DNA from: Acidimicrobiia bacterium
GTDB lineage: Bacteria > Actinomycetota > Acidimicrobiia > IMCC26256 > PALSA-610
DNA: 64,000 bases
Assembly (NCBI GenBank): GCA_027494135.1
Contig: JAOSJK010000001.1
Span: 847,378-911,377, forward strand
Direction: 5' to 3'
Shown here: positions 54,982-63,373 of the stretch, piece after piece
Numbering within the stretch: the stretch's first letter is position 1
Layout: the number at the start of each line of letters is the position of its first letter
Notes under the pieces: model-generated
Databases searched by the model: none
Seen by the model: only the letters and a program-made list of their open reading frames with translations
Told to the model about the DNA's origin: nothing
Program-made: the position numbers and the translations under genes

Positions 54982-55062
54982 GAGCGGCGAGAACCTCCGC
55001 TCGAGGCGCTCGAGAGCGCGTCGAGAGCAGCCGGTGCCCGCAGGTACCGGAGCGGAGGAGGA
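54982..55062 (+). promoter_or_regulatory. Riboswitch expression platform with sequestered SD
   Basis: CCTCCGCTC (54994-55002) is perfectly complementary to GAGCGGAGG (55050-55058), which overlaps the Shine-Dalgarno GGAGGAGG (55055-55062). A competing hairpin is possible: GAGCGG (54982-54987) with CCGCTC (54997-55002). The two structures are mutually exclusive, giving a plausible translational switch. Confidence 0.6.
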
Positions 55063-55070
55063 CCATCGAC

Positions 55071-56303
55071 ATGGGATTCGTGCTCGGACTTCGTTGCCGG
55101 GAGTGCGGCCGTGAGTACCCCGCCGACCCGATCTACACCTGCGAGTGGTGCTTCGGCCCGCTCGAGGTGGCCTACGACTACGACGCCATACGCGCGACCA
55201 CGAGCAGGGAGCGGATCGCCGCCGGACCACCCAGCCTGTGGCGCTACTCCGACCTCCTCCCCGCGAAGTCCGACCCGGCGCTCGACCTCGGAACCGGCTT
55301 CACGCCGCTGGTCCGTGCCGACCGGCTCGCGGAGGCTCTCGGGCTGGGGGAGGTGTGGGTCAAGAACGACACGCGCAACCCCACGAACTCCTTCAAGGAC
55401 CGGGTCGTCTCGGTCGCTCTGGGCAAGGCCCTCGAGTTCGGGTTCAAGACCGCCGCCTGCGCATCGACCGGGAACCTCGCCAACTCGGTCGCGGCCCATG
55501 CGGCGCGCGCCGGGCTGCGCTCGTACGTCTTCATCCCGGCCGACCTCGAGCAGGGGAAGGTGATCACGACGGCCGTCTACGGCGGCAACCTCGTCGCCGT
55601 CGAGGGCAACTACGACGATGTGAACCGGCTCTGCGCCGAGCTCGCCGGAACGTACGAGTGGGCATTCGTCAACGTGAACGTGCGCCCCTACTACGCGGAG
55701 GGTTCGAAGACCCTCGCCTACGAGGTCGCAGAGCAGCTCGGGTGGCAGGTGCCGGACCACGTGGTCGTCCCCGTCGCCTCGGGCTCACTTCTCACCAAGA
55801 TCGAGAAGGGCTTCCGCGAGCTCCACCGGGTCGGGCTCCTCGACGACGACCCGCAGGTGCGCGTCTCGGGCGCGCAGGCCCTCGGCTGCTCTCCCGTCGC
55901 CACCGCCTGGTTGGAGGAGTCCGACACGATCCGTCCCGTGAAGCCGTCGACGATCGCGAAATCGCTGGCGATCGGCAACCCGGCCGACGGCTACTTCGCG
56001 CTCGACACCGTGCGCCGGACGGGTGGCGCGTTCGCGGCGGTGACCGACGACGAGGTCGTGGAGGGCATGCGACTCCTCGCACGCACCGAGGGGATCTTCG
56101 CGGAGACGGCGGGCGGCGTCACCGTCGCAACGCTCCGGCGCCTCGCCGCCGAGGGCGTGGTCACCCCCGACGAGCGCGTCGTCGTCTACGTGACGGGCCA
56201 CGGGCTCAAGACCCTCGAGGCCGTAGCCCCCGTGGTCGGCCCGACGGCGACGATCCGCCCGACACTCGAGGCGTTCCACGAGGCATTCACCGTCGAGGAC
56301 TGA
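55071..56303 (+). CDS. thrC: Threonine-synthase-like PLP enzyme, SAM-riboswitch controlled
   Basis: A 410-residue PLP-dependent enzyme. The N-terminus holds a zinc-ribbon-like pair, LRCRECGREYP and YTCEWCFGPLEV. The PLP Lys is in RNPTNSFKDRVVSVALGKAL, with ACASTGNLANSVAAHAARAG as the phosphate-binding loop region, VVPVASGSLLTKIEKGFREL and IFAETAGGVTVATLRRLA. Threonine synthase converts O-phosphohomoserine to threonine. Control by SAM and the adjacent ThiS/MoaD-like carrier suggest the paralogue may instead put sulfide or a thiocarboxylate on O-phosphohomoserine to make homocysteine; this is inference. Confidence 0.88.
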   Translation: MGFVLGLRCRECGREYPADPIYTCEWCFGPLEVAYDYDAIRATTSRERIAAGPPSLWRYSDLLPAKSDPALDLGTGFTPLVRADRLAEALGLGEVWVKNDTRNPTNSFKDRVVSVALGKALEFGFKTAACASTGNLANSVAAHAARAGLRSYVFIPADLEQGKVITTAVYGGNLVAVEGNYDDVNRLCAELAGTYEWAFVNVNVRPYYAEGSKTLAYEVAEQLGWQVPDHVVVPVASGSLLTKIEKGFRELHRVGLLDDDPQVRVSGAQALGCSPVATAWLEESDTIRPVKPSTIAKSLAIGNPADGYFALDTVRRTGGAFAAVTDDEVVEGMRLLARTEGIFAETAGGVTVATLRRLAAEGVVTPDERVVVYVTGHGLKTLEAVAPVVGPTATIRPTLEAFHEAFTVED

Positions 56304-56345
56304 CCCCGTAGCAGAAGACCCCACCGACACCGCCAGGAGCAGCGA

Positions 56346-56621
56346 ATGCCCGTAACAGTCCGCATACCCACCCAGCTGAGGAACCTGACGGGCGGCGCAT
56401 CGGAGGTCTCCCTCGCAGGAGCGACCGTCGCCGAGCTGCTGCGCGCGCTGGAGGTCGCGCACCCCGGCTTCGCGGAGCGCCTCTTCGACGAGACCGGTGA
56501 GCTCCGACGCTTCGTGAACGTCTTCGTCGCCGAGGACGACATCCGCTTCCTCGCCGGCGTCGAGACCACCGTTGCCGACGGGCAGACGATCAGCATCGTC
56601 CCCGCCGTCGCCGGCGGGTAG
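56346..56621 (+). CDS. ThiS/MoaD-like sulfur carrier (CysO-like)
   Basis: A 91-residue beta-grasp protein: MPVTVRIPTQLRNLTGGASE, VAELLRALEVAHPGFAERLF, RRFVNVFVAEDDIRFLAGVE and the C-terminal VADGQTISIVPAVAGG ending in Gly-Gly, the site of adenylation and thiocarboxylation. This matches CysO/MoaD2-type carriers that deliver sulfide to PLP enzymes. It starts 42 bp after the threonine-synthase-like gene under the same SAM riboswitch. It is less likely to be MoaD for Moco because moaA/moaC/moeA are 30 kb away and no moaE is seen. Confidence 0.88.
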   Translation: MPVTVRIPTQLRNLTGGASEVSLAGATVAELLRALEVAHPGFAERLFDETGELRRFVNVFVAEDDIRFLAGVETTVADGQTISIVPAVAGG

Positions 56622-56641
56622 CCGCCCGGAGTCGGGGGCGC

Positions 56642-57310
56642 CTAGCCGGCGGCCACGTAGAGGTGGGTGGCGATCTCCGGCGGCACCACGTGCTCGCCGG
56701 TAGCCGTCCGCACGGTGACGTCACCGGCCGTGCCGTCCGCACCGGCGACGACCGTCGCACTCGCTCCAGGGATGAGGCGGGCCTCTGCGATGAACCGGAG
56801 GCTCTCGTCGTCGAGCTCGAGTCGCTCGCTGATGCGCGCCACGGTCACCCGGCCGGCGGGGGCGCCCGCGAGCGCGACCGTGGGCTCGGAGCGGGTCCGG
56901 CGCTGCGTCCCCGGGATCGGGTTCCCGTGCGGGCAGGTCGCGGGGTCGCCCAGGAGCTCCACGAGCTTCTCCTCGACGTCGGCGGATATCACGTGCTCCC
57001 AGCGGGCCGCCTCCCGGTGGACCTTCTCCCATTCCAGACCGATCACATCGGCCAGGAGCCGCTCCGAGAGCCTGTGGCGGCGCACGATCGTCGTTGCGAG
57101 GCTCCTGCCCTTCGCCGTCAGGTCGAGAGTGCGGTCGTCGAGGAGGCGGAGGTAGCCGTGATCGGCGAGGCGCCCGACGGTCTCCGACACCGCCGCGGCC
57201 GAGAGGCCGAGTCGTTCGACGATGCGGGCGCGCATGGGGCGGACCCCCTCCTCCTCCAGGGAGAGGATCGCCTCCAGGTACTCCTCGGTGGTGTCGTGCC
57301 ACTCGGCCAC
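56642..57310 (-). CDS. DtxR/IdeR/MntR family metal-dependent regulator
   Basis: About 222 residues from GTG 57310, chosen because GGGAG lies 8 bp before it. AEWHDTTEEYLEAILSLEEE, RARIVERLGLSAAAVSETVG and RLADHGYLRLLDDRTLDLTA form the winged helix. LLADVIGLEWEKVHREAARW and EHVISADVEEKLVELLGDPA with CPHGNPIPG form the metal-binding dimerisation domain; Glu, His and Cys ligands are at the expected positions. A C-terminal FeoA/SH3-like domain follows. It probably represses the divergent iron ABC genes in high iron. Confidence 0.9.
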   Translation of the reverse strand: MAEWHDTTEEYLEAILSLEEEGVRPMRARIVERLGLSAAAVSETVGRLADHGYLRLLDDRTLDLTAKGRSLATTIVRRHRLSERLLADVIGLEWEKVHREAARWEHVISADVEEKLVELLGDPATCPHGNPIPGTQRRTRSEPTVALAGAPAGRVTVARISERLELDDESLRFIAEARLIPGASATVVAGADGTAGDVTVRTATGEHVVPPEIATHLYVAAG

Positions 57311-57353
57311 GGAGCTCACTCCCGACGGCGCCGGCCCGGAAGGCCGACGGAAC

Positions 57354-57372
57354 TCAGGTAAGGGTATCCTAA
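57354..57372. promoter_or_regulatory. DtxR/IdeR-type box upstream of iron ABC ATPase
   Basis: TCAGGTAAGGGTATCCTAA agrees with the DtxR consensus TTAGGTTAGSCTAACCTAA at about 15 of 19 positions. It lies between the divergent dtxR-like gene (start 57310) and the ABC ATPase start at 57378, only 5 bp before the ATG, so it could control both directions. Confidence 0.72.
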
Positions 57373-57377
57373 GTTCC

Positions 57378-58436
57378 ATGCTCCCCCTCCCGGCCCCGGC
57401 GCCTGCGCTGAGCCTCGGCGCGCTCGTCAAGAGGTTCGGATCCGTCGCGGCCGTGGCCGGAGTCGACCTCGACGTCGCCACCGGAGAGCTCCTCGCCCTC
57501 CTCGGGCCCTCGGGGTGCGGGAAGACCACGACACTCCGCCTGGCGGCCGGCTTCGAGCGGCCCGACTCCGGGACGGTCACCCTCGGCGGCGAGGAAGTCG
57601 CCGGCCCGGAACGGTTCGTGCCTCCGGAGCGGCGCCGCATCGGCGTGGTCTTCCAGGACTACGCGCTCTTCCCACACCTCTCCGTCGCGGACAACGTCGG
57701 CTACGGCGTCCGCGACCGGGGGCTGCGGGAGTCGCGCGTCGCGGAGATGCTCGACCTCGTCGGCCTCGCCGGCGAGGCCCAGCGGCGCCCGCACGAGCTC
57801 TCCGGCGGCGAGCAGCAGCGCGTCGCCATCGCACGCGCCCTCGCCCCCGACCCCGCCGTCGTCCTCCTCGACGAGCCGTTCTCCAACCTCGACGCCGCGC
57901 TGCGCGGACGCGTGCGCGACGAGGTGCGCGACATACTCACCGCTGCCGGCGCGACGGCCGTCTTCGTCACCCACGACCAGGAGGAGGCGCTCAGCCTCGC
58001 CGACCGTGTCGCTGTCATGTCGGCCGGCCACCTCCGCCAGGTCGGGACTCCACCGGAGCTCTACGAGCAACCCGCCGACCGGTTCGTGGCGACCTTCGTC
58101 GGCGACGCCGACCTCGTCTCGGGCGACTTCGATGGAGAGCGGGTGACCACGGTGCTGGGAGCACACCCGACGTCACGCGCTCTGCCGACGGGCCCGGTCG
58201 ACGTCGTCCTGAGGCCCGAGCACGTCCGCCTGCGGCTCGACGGCTCGGGGCCCGGCACGATTCGCCGCATCACCTACTTCGGTCACGACCAGATGCTCGA
58301 CGTCGCTCTCATCGACGGAGGGCTGATCCACGCCCGGCTCGGGCCCGGGAACACGCTGCAGGTCGGAGACCGGGTAACGGTGTCGGTGATCGGCGATGTC
58401 GTGGCGTTCCCCTCGGCAGCGCCGGGCGGTCGGTGA
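57378..58436 (+). CDS. Fe(3+)/polyamine-type ABC transporter ATP-binding protein
   Basis: A 352-residue ATPase. Walker A is GPSGCGKTTTLRLAAG, the Q-loop VVFQDYALFPHLSVADNVGY, signature HELSGGEQQRVAIARALAPD, Walker B VVLLDEPFSNLD and the switch His FVTHDQEEALSLADRVAVM. The C-terminal TOBE-like regulatory part has PVDVVLRPEHVRLRLDGSG. It belongs with the iron-binding protein and permease encoded at 60.7-63.4 kb. ATG 57378 is the start, immediately after a DtxR-type box. Its TGA overlaps the next GTG. Confidence 0.92.
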   Translation: MLPLPAPAPALSLGALVKRFGSVAAVAGVDLDVATGELLALLGPSGCGKTTTLRLAAGFERPDSGTVTLGGEEVAGPERFVPPERRRIGVVFQDYALFPHLSVADNVGYGVRDRGLRESRVAEMLDLVGLAGEAQRRPHELSGGEQQRVAIARALAPDPAVVLLDEPFSNLDAALRGRVRDEVRDILTAAGATAVFVTHDQEEALSLADRVAVMSAGHLRQVGTPPELYEQPADRFVATFVGDADLVSGDFDGERVTTVLGAHPTSRALPTGPVDVVLRPEHVRLRLDGSGPGTIRRITYFGHDQMLDVALIDGGLIHARLGPGNTLQVGDRVTVSVIGDVVAFPSAAPGGR

Positions 58437-59824
58437 CGGCACCGGCCGAGTCGGCCGAAGTCGTCGTGCTCGGCGCGGGCCCGGCCGGTCTCGGCGCCGC
58501 GTACAGGCTCGCCACCTCCGGACGCTCGGTGATCGTCGTCGAGCGCGAGGCGCGCGTCGGCGGCCTCGCCGCGAGCTTCGATGTAGCGGGCGTGCGCGTC
58601 GACCACGGCAGCCACCGCCTCCATCCGTCGACTCCACCGCCCGTGATGGCAACCATCCGCTCACTCCTCGGCGCCGACCTGCAACAACGACAGCGCAACG
58701 GCAGGATCCGCATCGCCGATCGCTTCGTCGCGTTCCCGCCGCAGGCCGCCGACCTCCTGCGTCACCTCCCGTTGCGCGTGACCTCCCGTCTCGCTGTCGA
58801 CGCGCTCACGGGGGTCGCTGCGCCGCGCGCGCGACGGCTCCTTCGAGGAGGCTGTGAAGGCAGGGGTCGGCCCCACGCTCGGAGCGCACTTCTACTTCCC
58901 TTACGTCACGAAGCTCTTCGGAATGCCCCCTCGTCTTCTGTCCTCGGAGCTGGCGCGCCGGCGCGTCGGCTCCGGTTCCGCCGCCGCCGTAGCCCGCCGC
59001 GCCCTGCGGCGATCGCACGACCGCGGGTTCTTCTACTCGCCGGCTCAAGGGTTCGGCCAGATACCCGAGGCGCTCGCCCACGGCGCCGTCGGGGCCGGCG
59101 CGACGATCCGCCTCGCGCCGAGGTGCAGGGGCTCGCAACTAGCCGGGACGGCGCAACCGTCACCCTGGCAGACGGATCGGTGATCTGTGGAGGGCGGGTC
59201 TGGTCGACGCTCCCTCTCCCCGCCCTGGCACAGATGGCCGGAGCACCTCGCGGTGTGCTCGTTGCCGCGGCGGGCCTGACCCAGCGCGCCCTCGTCCTCG
59301 TCTACCTTGCGCTTCCGATCCCGCGGTGGACCGAGTACGACGCGCACTACTTCCCCTCGCTCGACGTTCCCTTCCACCGCGTCTCGGAGCCCAAGCGCTA
59401 CCGCGACTCTGCGGACGATCCGCGCGACGTGACCGTGCTCTGCGCCGAGATCCCGTGCGATCTCGGCGACGCGACCTGGTGCGCCACCACGCAGGAGCTG
59501 GGCGACCTCGTCGCGACTTCGCTCGAGCGCGAAGGGCTGCCATCGGCGGCGCCGGTGCACGTCGAGGCGCGACGGGTTCCGAATGCGTACCCGGTCTACG
59601 ACCTCGGCTATGCAGCCCGCTTCGCTGCGCTGGACGCCTGGGCCGCTTCACGGCCGCGGCTGCTCACCCTCGGCCGGCAGGGGCTCTTCGCCCACGACAA
59701 CACCCACCACGCCCTGGCGATGGCGTGGGCCGCTACCGACGCCCTGCGCGACGACGGCTCCTTCGACGAGTCGCTCTGGGCGGCGGCACGTCGGGACTTC
59801 GCCGACCACGTCGTCGAGGACTGA
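58433..59824 (+). CDS. FAD-dependent amine-oxidase-like protein (frame broken twice)
   Basis: GTG 58433 overlaps the ABC stop (GTGA). EVVVLGAGPAGLGAAYRLAT is the dinucleotide-binding motif, with VVEREARVGGLAASFDVAG and DHGSHRLHPSTPP. In the middle frame: VKAGVGPTLGAHFYFPYVTK, LFGMPPRLLSSELARRRVGS and FFYSPAQGFGQIPEALAHG. The last frame gives VWSTLPLPALAQMAG, VYLALPIPRWTEYDAHYFP and GRQGLFAHDNTHHALAMAWA. Breaks are near 58832 and 59115. It resembles protoporphyrinogen-oxidase/UDP-galactopyranose-mutase-like flavoproteins linked to cell-surface sugar or lipid genes. Function unknown. Confidence 0.77.
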   Translation: MTAPAESAEVVVLGAGPAGLGAAYRLATSGRSVIVVEREARVGGLAASFDVAGVRVDHGSHRLHPSTPPPVMATIRSLLGADLQQRQRNGRIRIADRFVAFPPQAADLLRHLPLRVTSRLAVDALTGVAAPRARRLLRGGCEGRGRPHARSALLLPLRHEALRNAPSSSVLGAGAPARRLRFRRRRSPPRPAAIARPRVLLLAGSRVRPDTRGARPRRRRGRRDDPPRAEVQGLATSRDGATVTLADGSVICGGRVWSTLPLPALAQMAGAPRGVLVAAAGLTQRALVLVYLALPIPRWTEYDAHYFPSLDVPFHRVSEPKRYRDSADDPRDVTVLCAEIPCDLGDATWCATTQELGDLVATSLEREGLPSAAPVHVEARRVPNAYPVYDLGYAARFAALDAWAASRPRLLTLGRQGLFAHDNTHHALAMAWAATDALRDDGSFDESLWAAARRDFADHVVED

Positions 59825-60502
59825 CCGCGCCGCTGCCACATCTGCTTCGCCACGGTGGGCACCACGTGACGCAGATAGGTCGGGAGCTTCACGAAAGATC
59901 GGCCGTGCTCGCGGAACGAGTACGTGATGGGCACTTCGCAGTACCGGAACCCCTTCGCCAGAAGATCGAGGGTGAGCACCTGCGCGTAGTTGTAGTCGTG
60001 CGCTATCTCCGCTGCCTCGGCCGCCGGGAGCGAGAGTGCGCGATAGCCGCTCTGCCCGTCGGTGATCGGCAAGCGCGTCAGAAGCCTCATCGCGAGAGTG
60101 AGAACGCGGTTTCCGAGTGCGCGGTGCGGTCGCATCCGTCGCGCGGCGCCGGCGAACCGTGAACCGGCCGTGTAGTCGGCACGCCCGTCGACGATCGGGG
60201 CCACCAGTCGCTCGAGCTCCTCGGGCGCGTACTCCCCCGTCGGCATCGCAGAACGCGACCACCACAGCGCCCATCTCGACCCCGGCCGCGAGCCCGGTGC
60301 GCACCGCTGCGCCGAGTCCCCGCGGCACTCCGTGCCTCACCACGCGTGCGCCGGCCGCCGCGGCCACCGCGGCGGTCGCGTCGGCAGAGCCGTCGTCGAC
60401 CACCAGCACCCGGACCGGGCGACCGCAGACCGACGCGGGCGCGCGCCGTACGAGCAACCCGACCGTGGCGGCCTCGTCGCGGGCGGGCATGAAGAGCACC
60501 AC
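59608..60502 (-). CDS. Family 2 glycosyltransferase (DPM synthase-like; frame broken)
   Basis: VVLFMPARDEAATVGLLVRR starts a GT2 domain, with VRVLVVDDGSADATAAVAAA and, across a break at 60234-60238 (one base fewer), AFCDADGEYAPEELERLVAP. Then DYTAGSRFAGAARRMRPHRA, LPITDGQSGYRALSLPAAEA and YCEVPITYSFREHGRSFVKL. This resembles dolichol-phosphate-mannose synthase-like enzymes that build lipid-linked sugars. GTG 60502 is my start. The C-terminus is uncertain: as written it runs 217 bp antisense into the FAD gene to 59608, probably because a stop is missed after KQMWQRR. Confidence 0.72.
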
Positions 60503-60518
60503 CGGCCCGCCCCCGAGT

Positions 60519-60567
60519 CCTGTTTGGACGCAACTGGTCACCAGGGCTCCGCTGACGTCCAAACAGG
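60519..60567. repeat. Palindromic repeat family B, copy 2
   Basis: 49-bp element with perfect 12-bp arms CCTGTTTGGACG (60519-60530) and CGTCCAAACAGG (60556-60567). It is the inverted counterpart of the element at 19418-19468 and shares the loop core CCAGGGCTCCGCTGA with it. It lies between the divergent glycosyltransferase and iron-binding protein genes. Confidence 0.88.
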
Positions 60568-60624
60568 GGGTGGGGGTGGGCGTGGGGGTCATCGGCGCTC
60601 GCTTGCGTTCCGGGCGGGTGGGTG

Positions 60625-60661
60625 AAGTAAGGTTACCCTTACTTAGGTAAGGGCAACCTTA
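60625..60661. promoter_or_regulatory. Overlapping DtxR/IdeR-type boxes
   Basis: AAGTAAGG-TTAC-CCTTACTT (60625-60644) is a palindrome with 8-bp arms, and TTAGGTAAGGGCAACCTTA (60643-60661) matches the DtxR consensus at about 15 of 19 positions. They overlap by 2 bp and lie 40 bp before the iron-binding protein start, so repression of the iron transporter by the DtxR-type regulator at 56642 is likely. Confidence 0.75.
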
Positions 60662-60701
60662 CAACTTCTGAGACGGTGGAAGCTACGAGCGAGGTGTCAC
60701 G

Positions 60702-61741
60702 ATGACCCAGACCCACCACCCCCGCAGGCGGCGAGCGCGTCACCTCGCGACCGCCGCCCTCGCGCTCGCCGCACTCGGTCTCGGTGCCTGCGGGGGTCCG
60801 GAGGCGACCGGCTCACCGTCTACTCGGGCCGTACCGCCGACCTCATCGAGCCGATCCTCGAGAAGTTCTCCGGGGAGACCGGCATCGCCGTCGACTTCCT
60901 GCCCGGCGACTCCGCCGACCTCGCGGTGCAGATCGAGACGGAGGGCTCCAAGTCACCCGCCGACGTCTTCATCTCGCAGAGCCCGGGCGCGACCGGGTAC
61001 CTGCTCGGCAAGGGGCGCCTGGCCGCGCTCCCGGCCGACGTGGTGGAGCGCGTTCCCGCGGAGTTCCGCGGCGACGGAGCGGAGTGGGTCGGTGTCTCGG
61101 GGCGCGTTCGTGTCCTCGCATACAACACCGACGACGTCAAGCCGGCCGACCTGCCCGACTCCGTGCTCGACCTGACCGACCCGAAGTACAAGGGCAGGGT
61201 TGGCGTCGCACCGACGAACGGGTCGTTCCAGGACTTCGTCACCGGGATGCGCTCCCTGATCGGCGACGACGAGACGCTTGCCTGGCTCGAGGGCATGGTC
61301 GCGAACGACGTGCGCACGTACCCGAACAACGTCGCGATCATCGAGGCGATCCAGCGCGGCGAGGTTCCCTTCGGCCTCGTGAACCACTACTACAACGAGC
61401 GCGCCAAGGCCGAGGATCCGGGTACTCCGACCGAGAACCACCTCTTCGCCGACGGCGACCCCGGGACGATGATCCTCGTCACCACCGCCGCCGTCCTCGA
61501 CAGCTCCGATCACACGGACGACGCGACACGGCTGGTGGAGTTCCTGCTCTCGAAAGAGGCTCAGGAGTACTTCGCCGCCGAGACCTTCGAGTACCCGCTC
61601 GCTGCCGGCGTGAAGCCCGCCATCGAAGACCTTCCGGCGCTCGACTCGATCGCCGCTCCCCACATCGACCTGTCGGACCTCGGGGGCGGGTTGCAGCGAA
61701 CTCGCGAGATGATCAGGGACAGTGGTCTCGAACGCGCCTGA
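60702..61741 (+). CDS. Fe(3+) ABC transporter substrate-binding lipoprotein (frame broken)
   Basis: Signal and lipobox are in LATAALALAALGLGACGG. A break near 60800 (one more C gives ACGGPGGDRLTVYSGR) joins the mature FbpA/FutA-like protein: RTADLIEPILEKFSGETGIA, VDFLPGDSADLAVQIETEGS, ADVFISQSPGATGYL, LAYNTDDVKPADLPDSVLDL, GVAPTNGSFQDFVTGMRSLI and LVNHYYNERAKAEDPGTP. The YY pair is a typical ferric-iron ligand. The C-terminal stop overlaps the permease start by 20 bp. DtxR-type boxes precede it. Confidence 0.9.
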
Positions 61742-63368
61742 GCTGACGGCGCTCGCAACCCGGCCGGGTGCGCCGCACCCTTCGTGGCGTCCCGCGCGGA
61801 CGCGACCACCGGCGAGGCTCGTCGCCACGAGCCTCGTGATCGCCGCCCTCTTCGCTGCTCCACTCGCATACCTGGTCTGGGAGAACCTGAGCCGCGGCAC
61901 CGACCTCTTGGAGACGCTGCGCAAGGAGCGCGCTCTCGATCCGCTCCGTCGAACCCTCGTCCTGGGGGTCGGAGTCTCCCTCTCGACGGTCGTGATCGGA
62001 ACGGCCCTGGCCTGGCTCGTCGTGCGTACCGACCTACCCGGCCGGCGCGTGTGGCGCCTGGTCGCCCCGCTCCCCCTGGTGATCCCGTCGTTCGTCGGAG
62101 CCCTCTCGTTGCTGGCGGCGTTCGCTCCCGGCGGCCTCGCCGACGAGCTGCTCTCTCCCCTCGGCCTCGATCGCATGCCACGCATCGAGGGGCTCCGCGG
62201 CGCTGTGCTCGTTCTGACCCTGCTCACCTACCCCTATGTGTACCTACCTGTGTCGGCCCGGCTCGCCGCCCTGCCGCCGTCGCTGGAGGAGAGCGCCCGG
62301 TCGCTGGGCCGCTCCCCATGGGGCGTCTTCCGCACGATCGTGATGCCGCAGATCTCGGGCGCCGTGTGGGCAGGAGCCCTGCTGGTCTTCCTGTACTCGC
62401 TGAGCGAGTTCGGAGCGGTGCAGCTGCTGCACTACGACACGCTGACCCGCGCCATCTACTCGGCGCGGCTCTTCGACCGCGACGTCTCCCTGGCCCTGAG
62501 CCTCGTTCTCGGCGCCGTAGCCCTGACGGTCGTGGCGGTGGAGCGCCGTGTCGCGGCGCGGCGCTCGCGCACCGAGGCAACGGGCGCAGGCGGATCGACG
62601 CTGCAGGCTCCGCTCGGGCGATGGAAGGCACCCGCACTCGCCCTCGTCTCGCTCGTAGTGGGGCTCGCCGTCGTCGCACCGGTGGCAGTCCTCGTCCACT
62701 GGGTCGTCCGTGGCGCGGCAGGAGACGCCAACCTCGACCTCGCCGGCCTCCTCGACCCCGCCATCGCCACCGGGCTGTTGGGGATCGTGACCGCGGTCGC
62801 GGCACTGGCGGTGGTTCTCCCGGTCGCGTACCTCACAGCACGACACCGATCCCTCCCGGGGGGAGTGTCGAACGGTCTCGTCGTGAGCGGGTTCGCGCTG
62901 CCCGGAATCGTCGTCGCCATCGCGTTCGTCGCAATGGTCCTCGCGGTGCCCGGCATCGACCGTCTCTATCAGACCTACACGCTCCTCGTCGTGGCGTACG
63001 TGGTCCACTTCGGCTCGCAGTCGATGCGCGCGGCCCAGGTGGCCGTCGACGGTGTGCCGCGGCGCGTCGAGGACGCAGCACGCTCACTCGGGGCCGGACG
63101 CGCGCGTCGCCTGCTCACCATCGAGCTTCCGCTGATGCGCGGCGGCCTCGCCGCCGGCGCCGGCCTGGTGCTGCTCTCGACGATGAAGGAGCTGCCCGCC
63201 ACTCTCGTGCTGCGCCCCATCGGCACAGAGACACTCGCCACGCAGGTCTGGGCTGCGTCGAGCGAGGGCTTCTACGCGCAGGCAGGCCTCGCCGCGCTCG
63301 TCCTCCTGTCGATCTCCGGGCTGCTCACGTGGTTCCTCACCGTCCGCAACCTCGAACGATCGCAGTAG
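61722..63368 (+). CDS. Fe(3+) ABC transporter permease, FbpB-like
   Basis: A 548-residue permease with two homologous halves of about six helices each. Each half has an EAA-type loop: EESARSLGRSPWGVFRTIVM with PQ, and EDAARSLGAGRARRLLTIEL with P. The N-terminal helix starts LVATSLVIAALFAAPLAYLV. It completes the iron importer with the upstream lipoprotein and the ATPase at 57378. GTG 61722 overlaps the preceding gene by 20 bp, implying coupled translation. Confidence 0.92.
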   Translation: MVSNAPELTALATRPGAPHPSWRPARTRPPARLVATSLVIAALFAAPLAYLVWENLSRGTDLLETLRKERALDPLRRTLVLGVGVSLSTVVIGTALAWLVVRTDLPGRRVWRLVAPLPLVIPSFVGALSLLAAFAPGGLADELLSPLGLDRMPRIEGLRGAVLVLTLLTYPYVYLPVSARLAALPPSLEESARSLGRSPWGVFRTIVMPQISGAVWAGALLVFLYSLSEFGAVQLLHYDTLTRAIYSARLFDRDVSLALSLVLGAVALTVVAVERRVAARRSRTEATGAGGSTLQAPLGRWKAPALALVSLVVGLAVVAPVAVLVHWVVRGAAGDANLDLAGLLDPAIATGLLGIVTAVAALAVVLPVAYLTARHRSLPGGVSNGLVVSGFALPGIVVAIAFVAMVLAVPGIDRLYQTYTLLVVAYVVHFGSQSMRAAQVAVDGVPRRVEDAARSLGAGRARRLLTIELPLMRGGLAAGAGLVLLSTMKELPATLVLRPIGTETLATQVWAASSEGFYAQAGLAALVLLSISGLLTWFLTVRNLERSQ

Positions 63369-63373
63369 CTCTC

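Noticed and set aside
59608-59824. Genuine long antisense overlap of the glycosyltransferase with the FAD gene
   Set aside because: The extra C-terminal residues are non-family, low-complexity shadow sequence, so a missed stop is more likely; kept only as an uncertain end.
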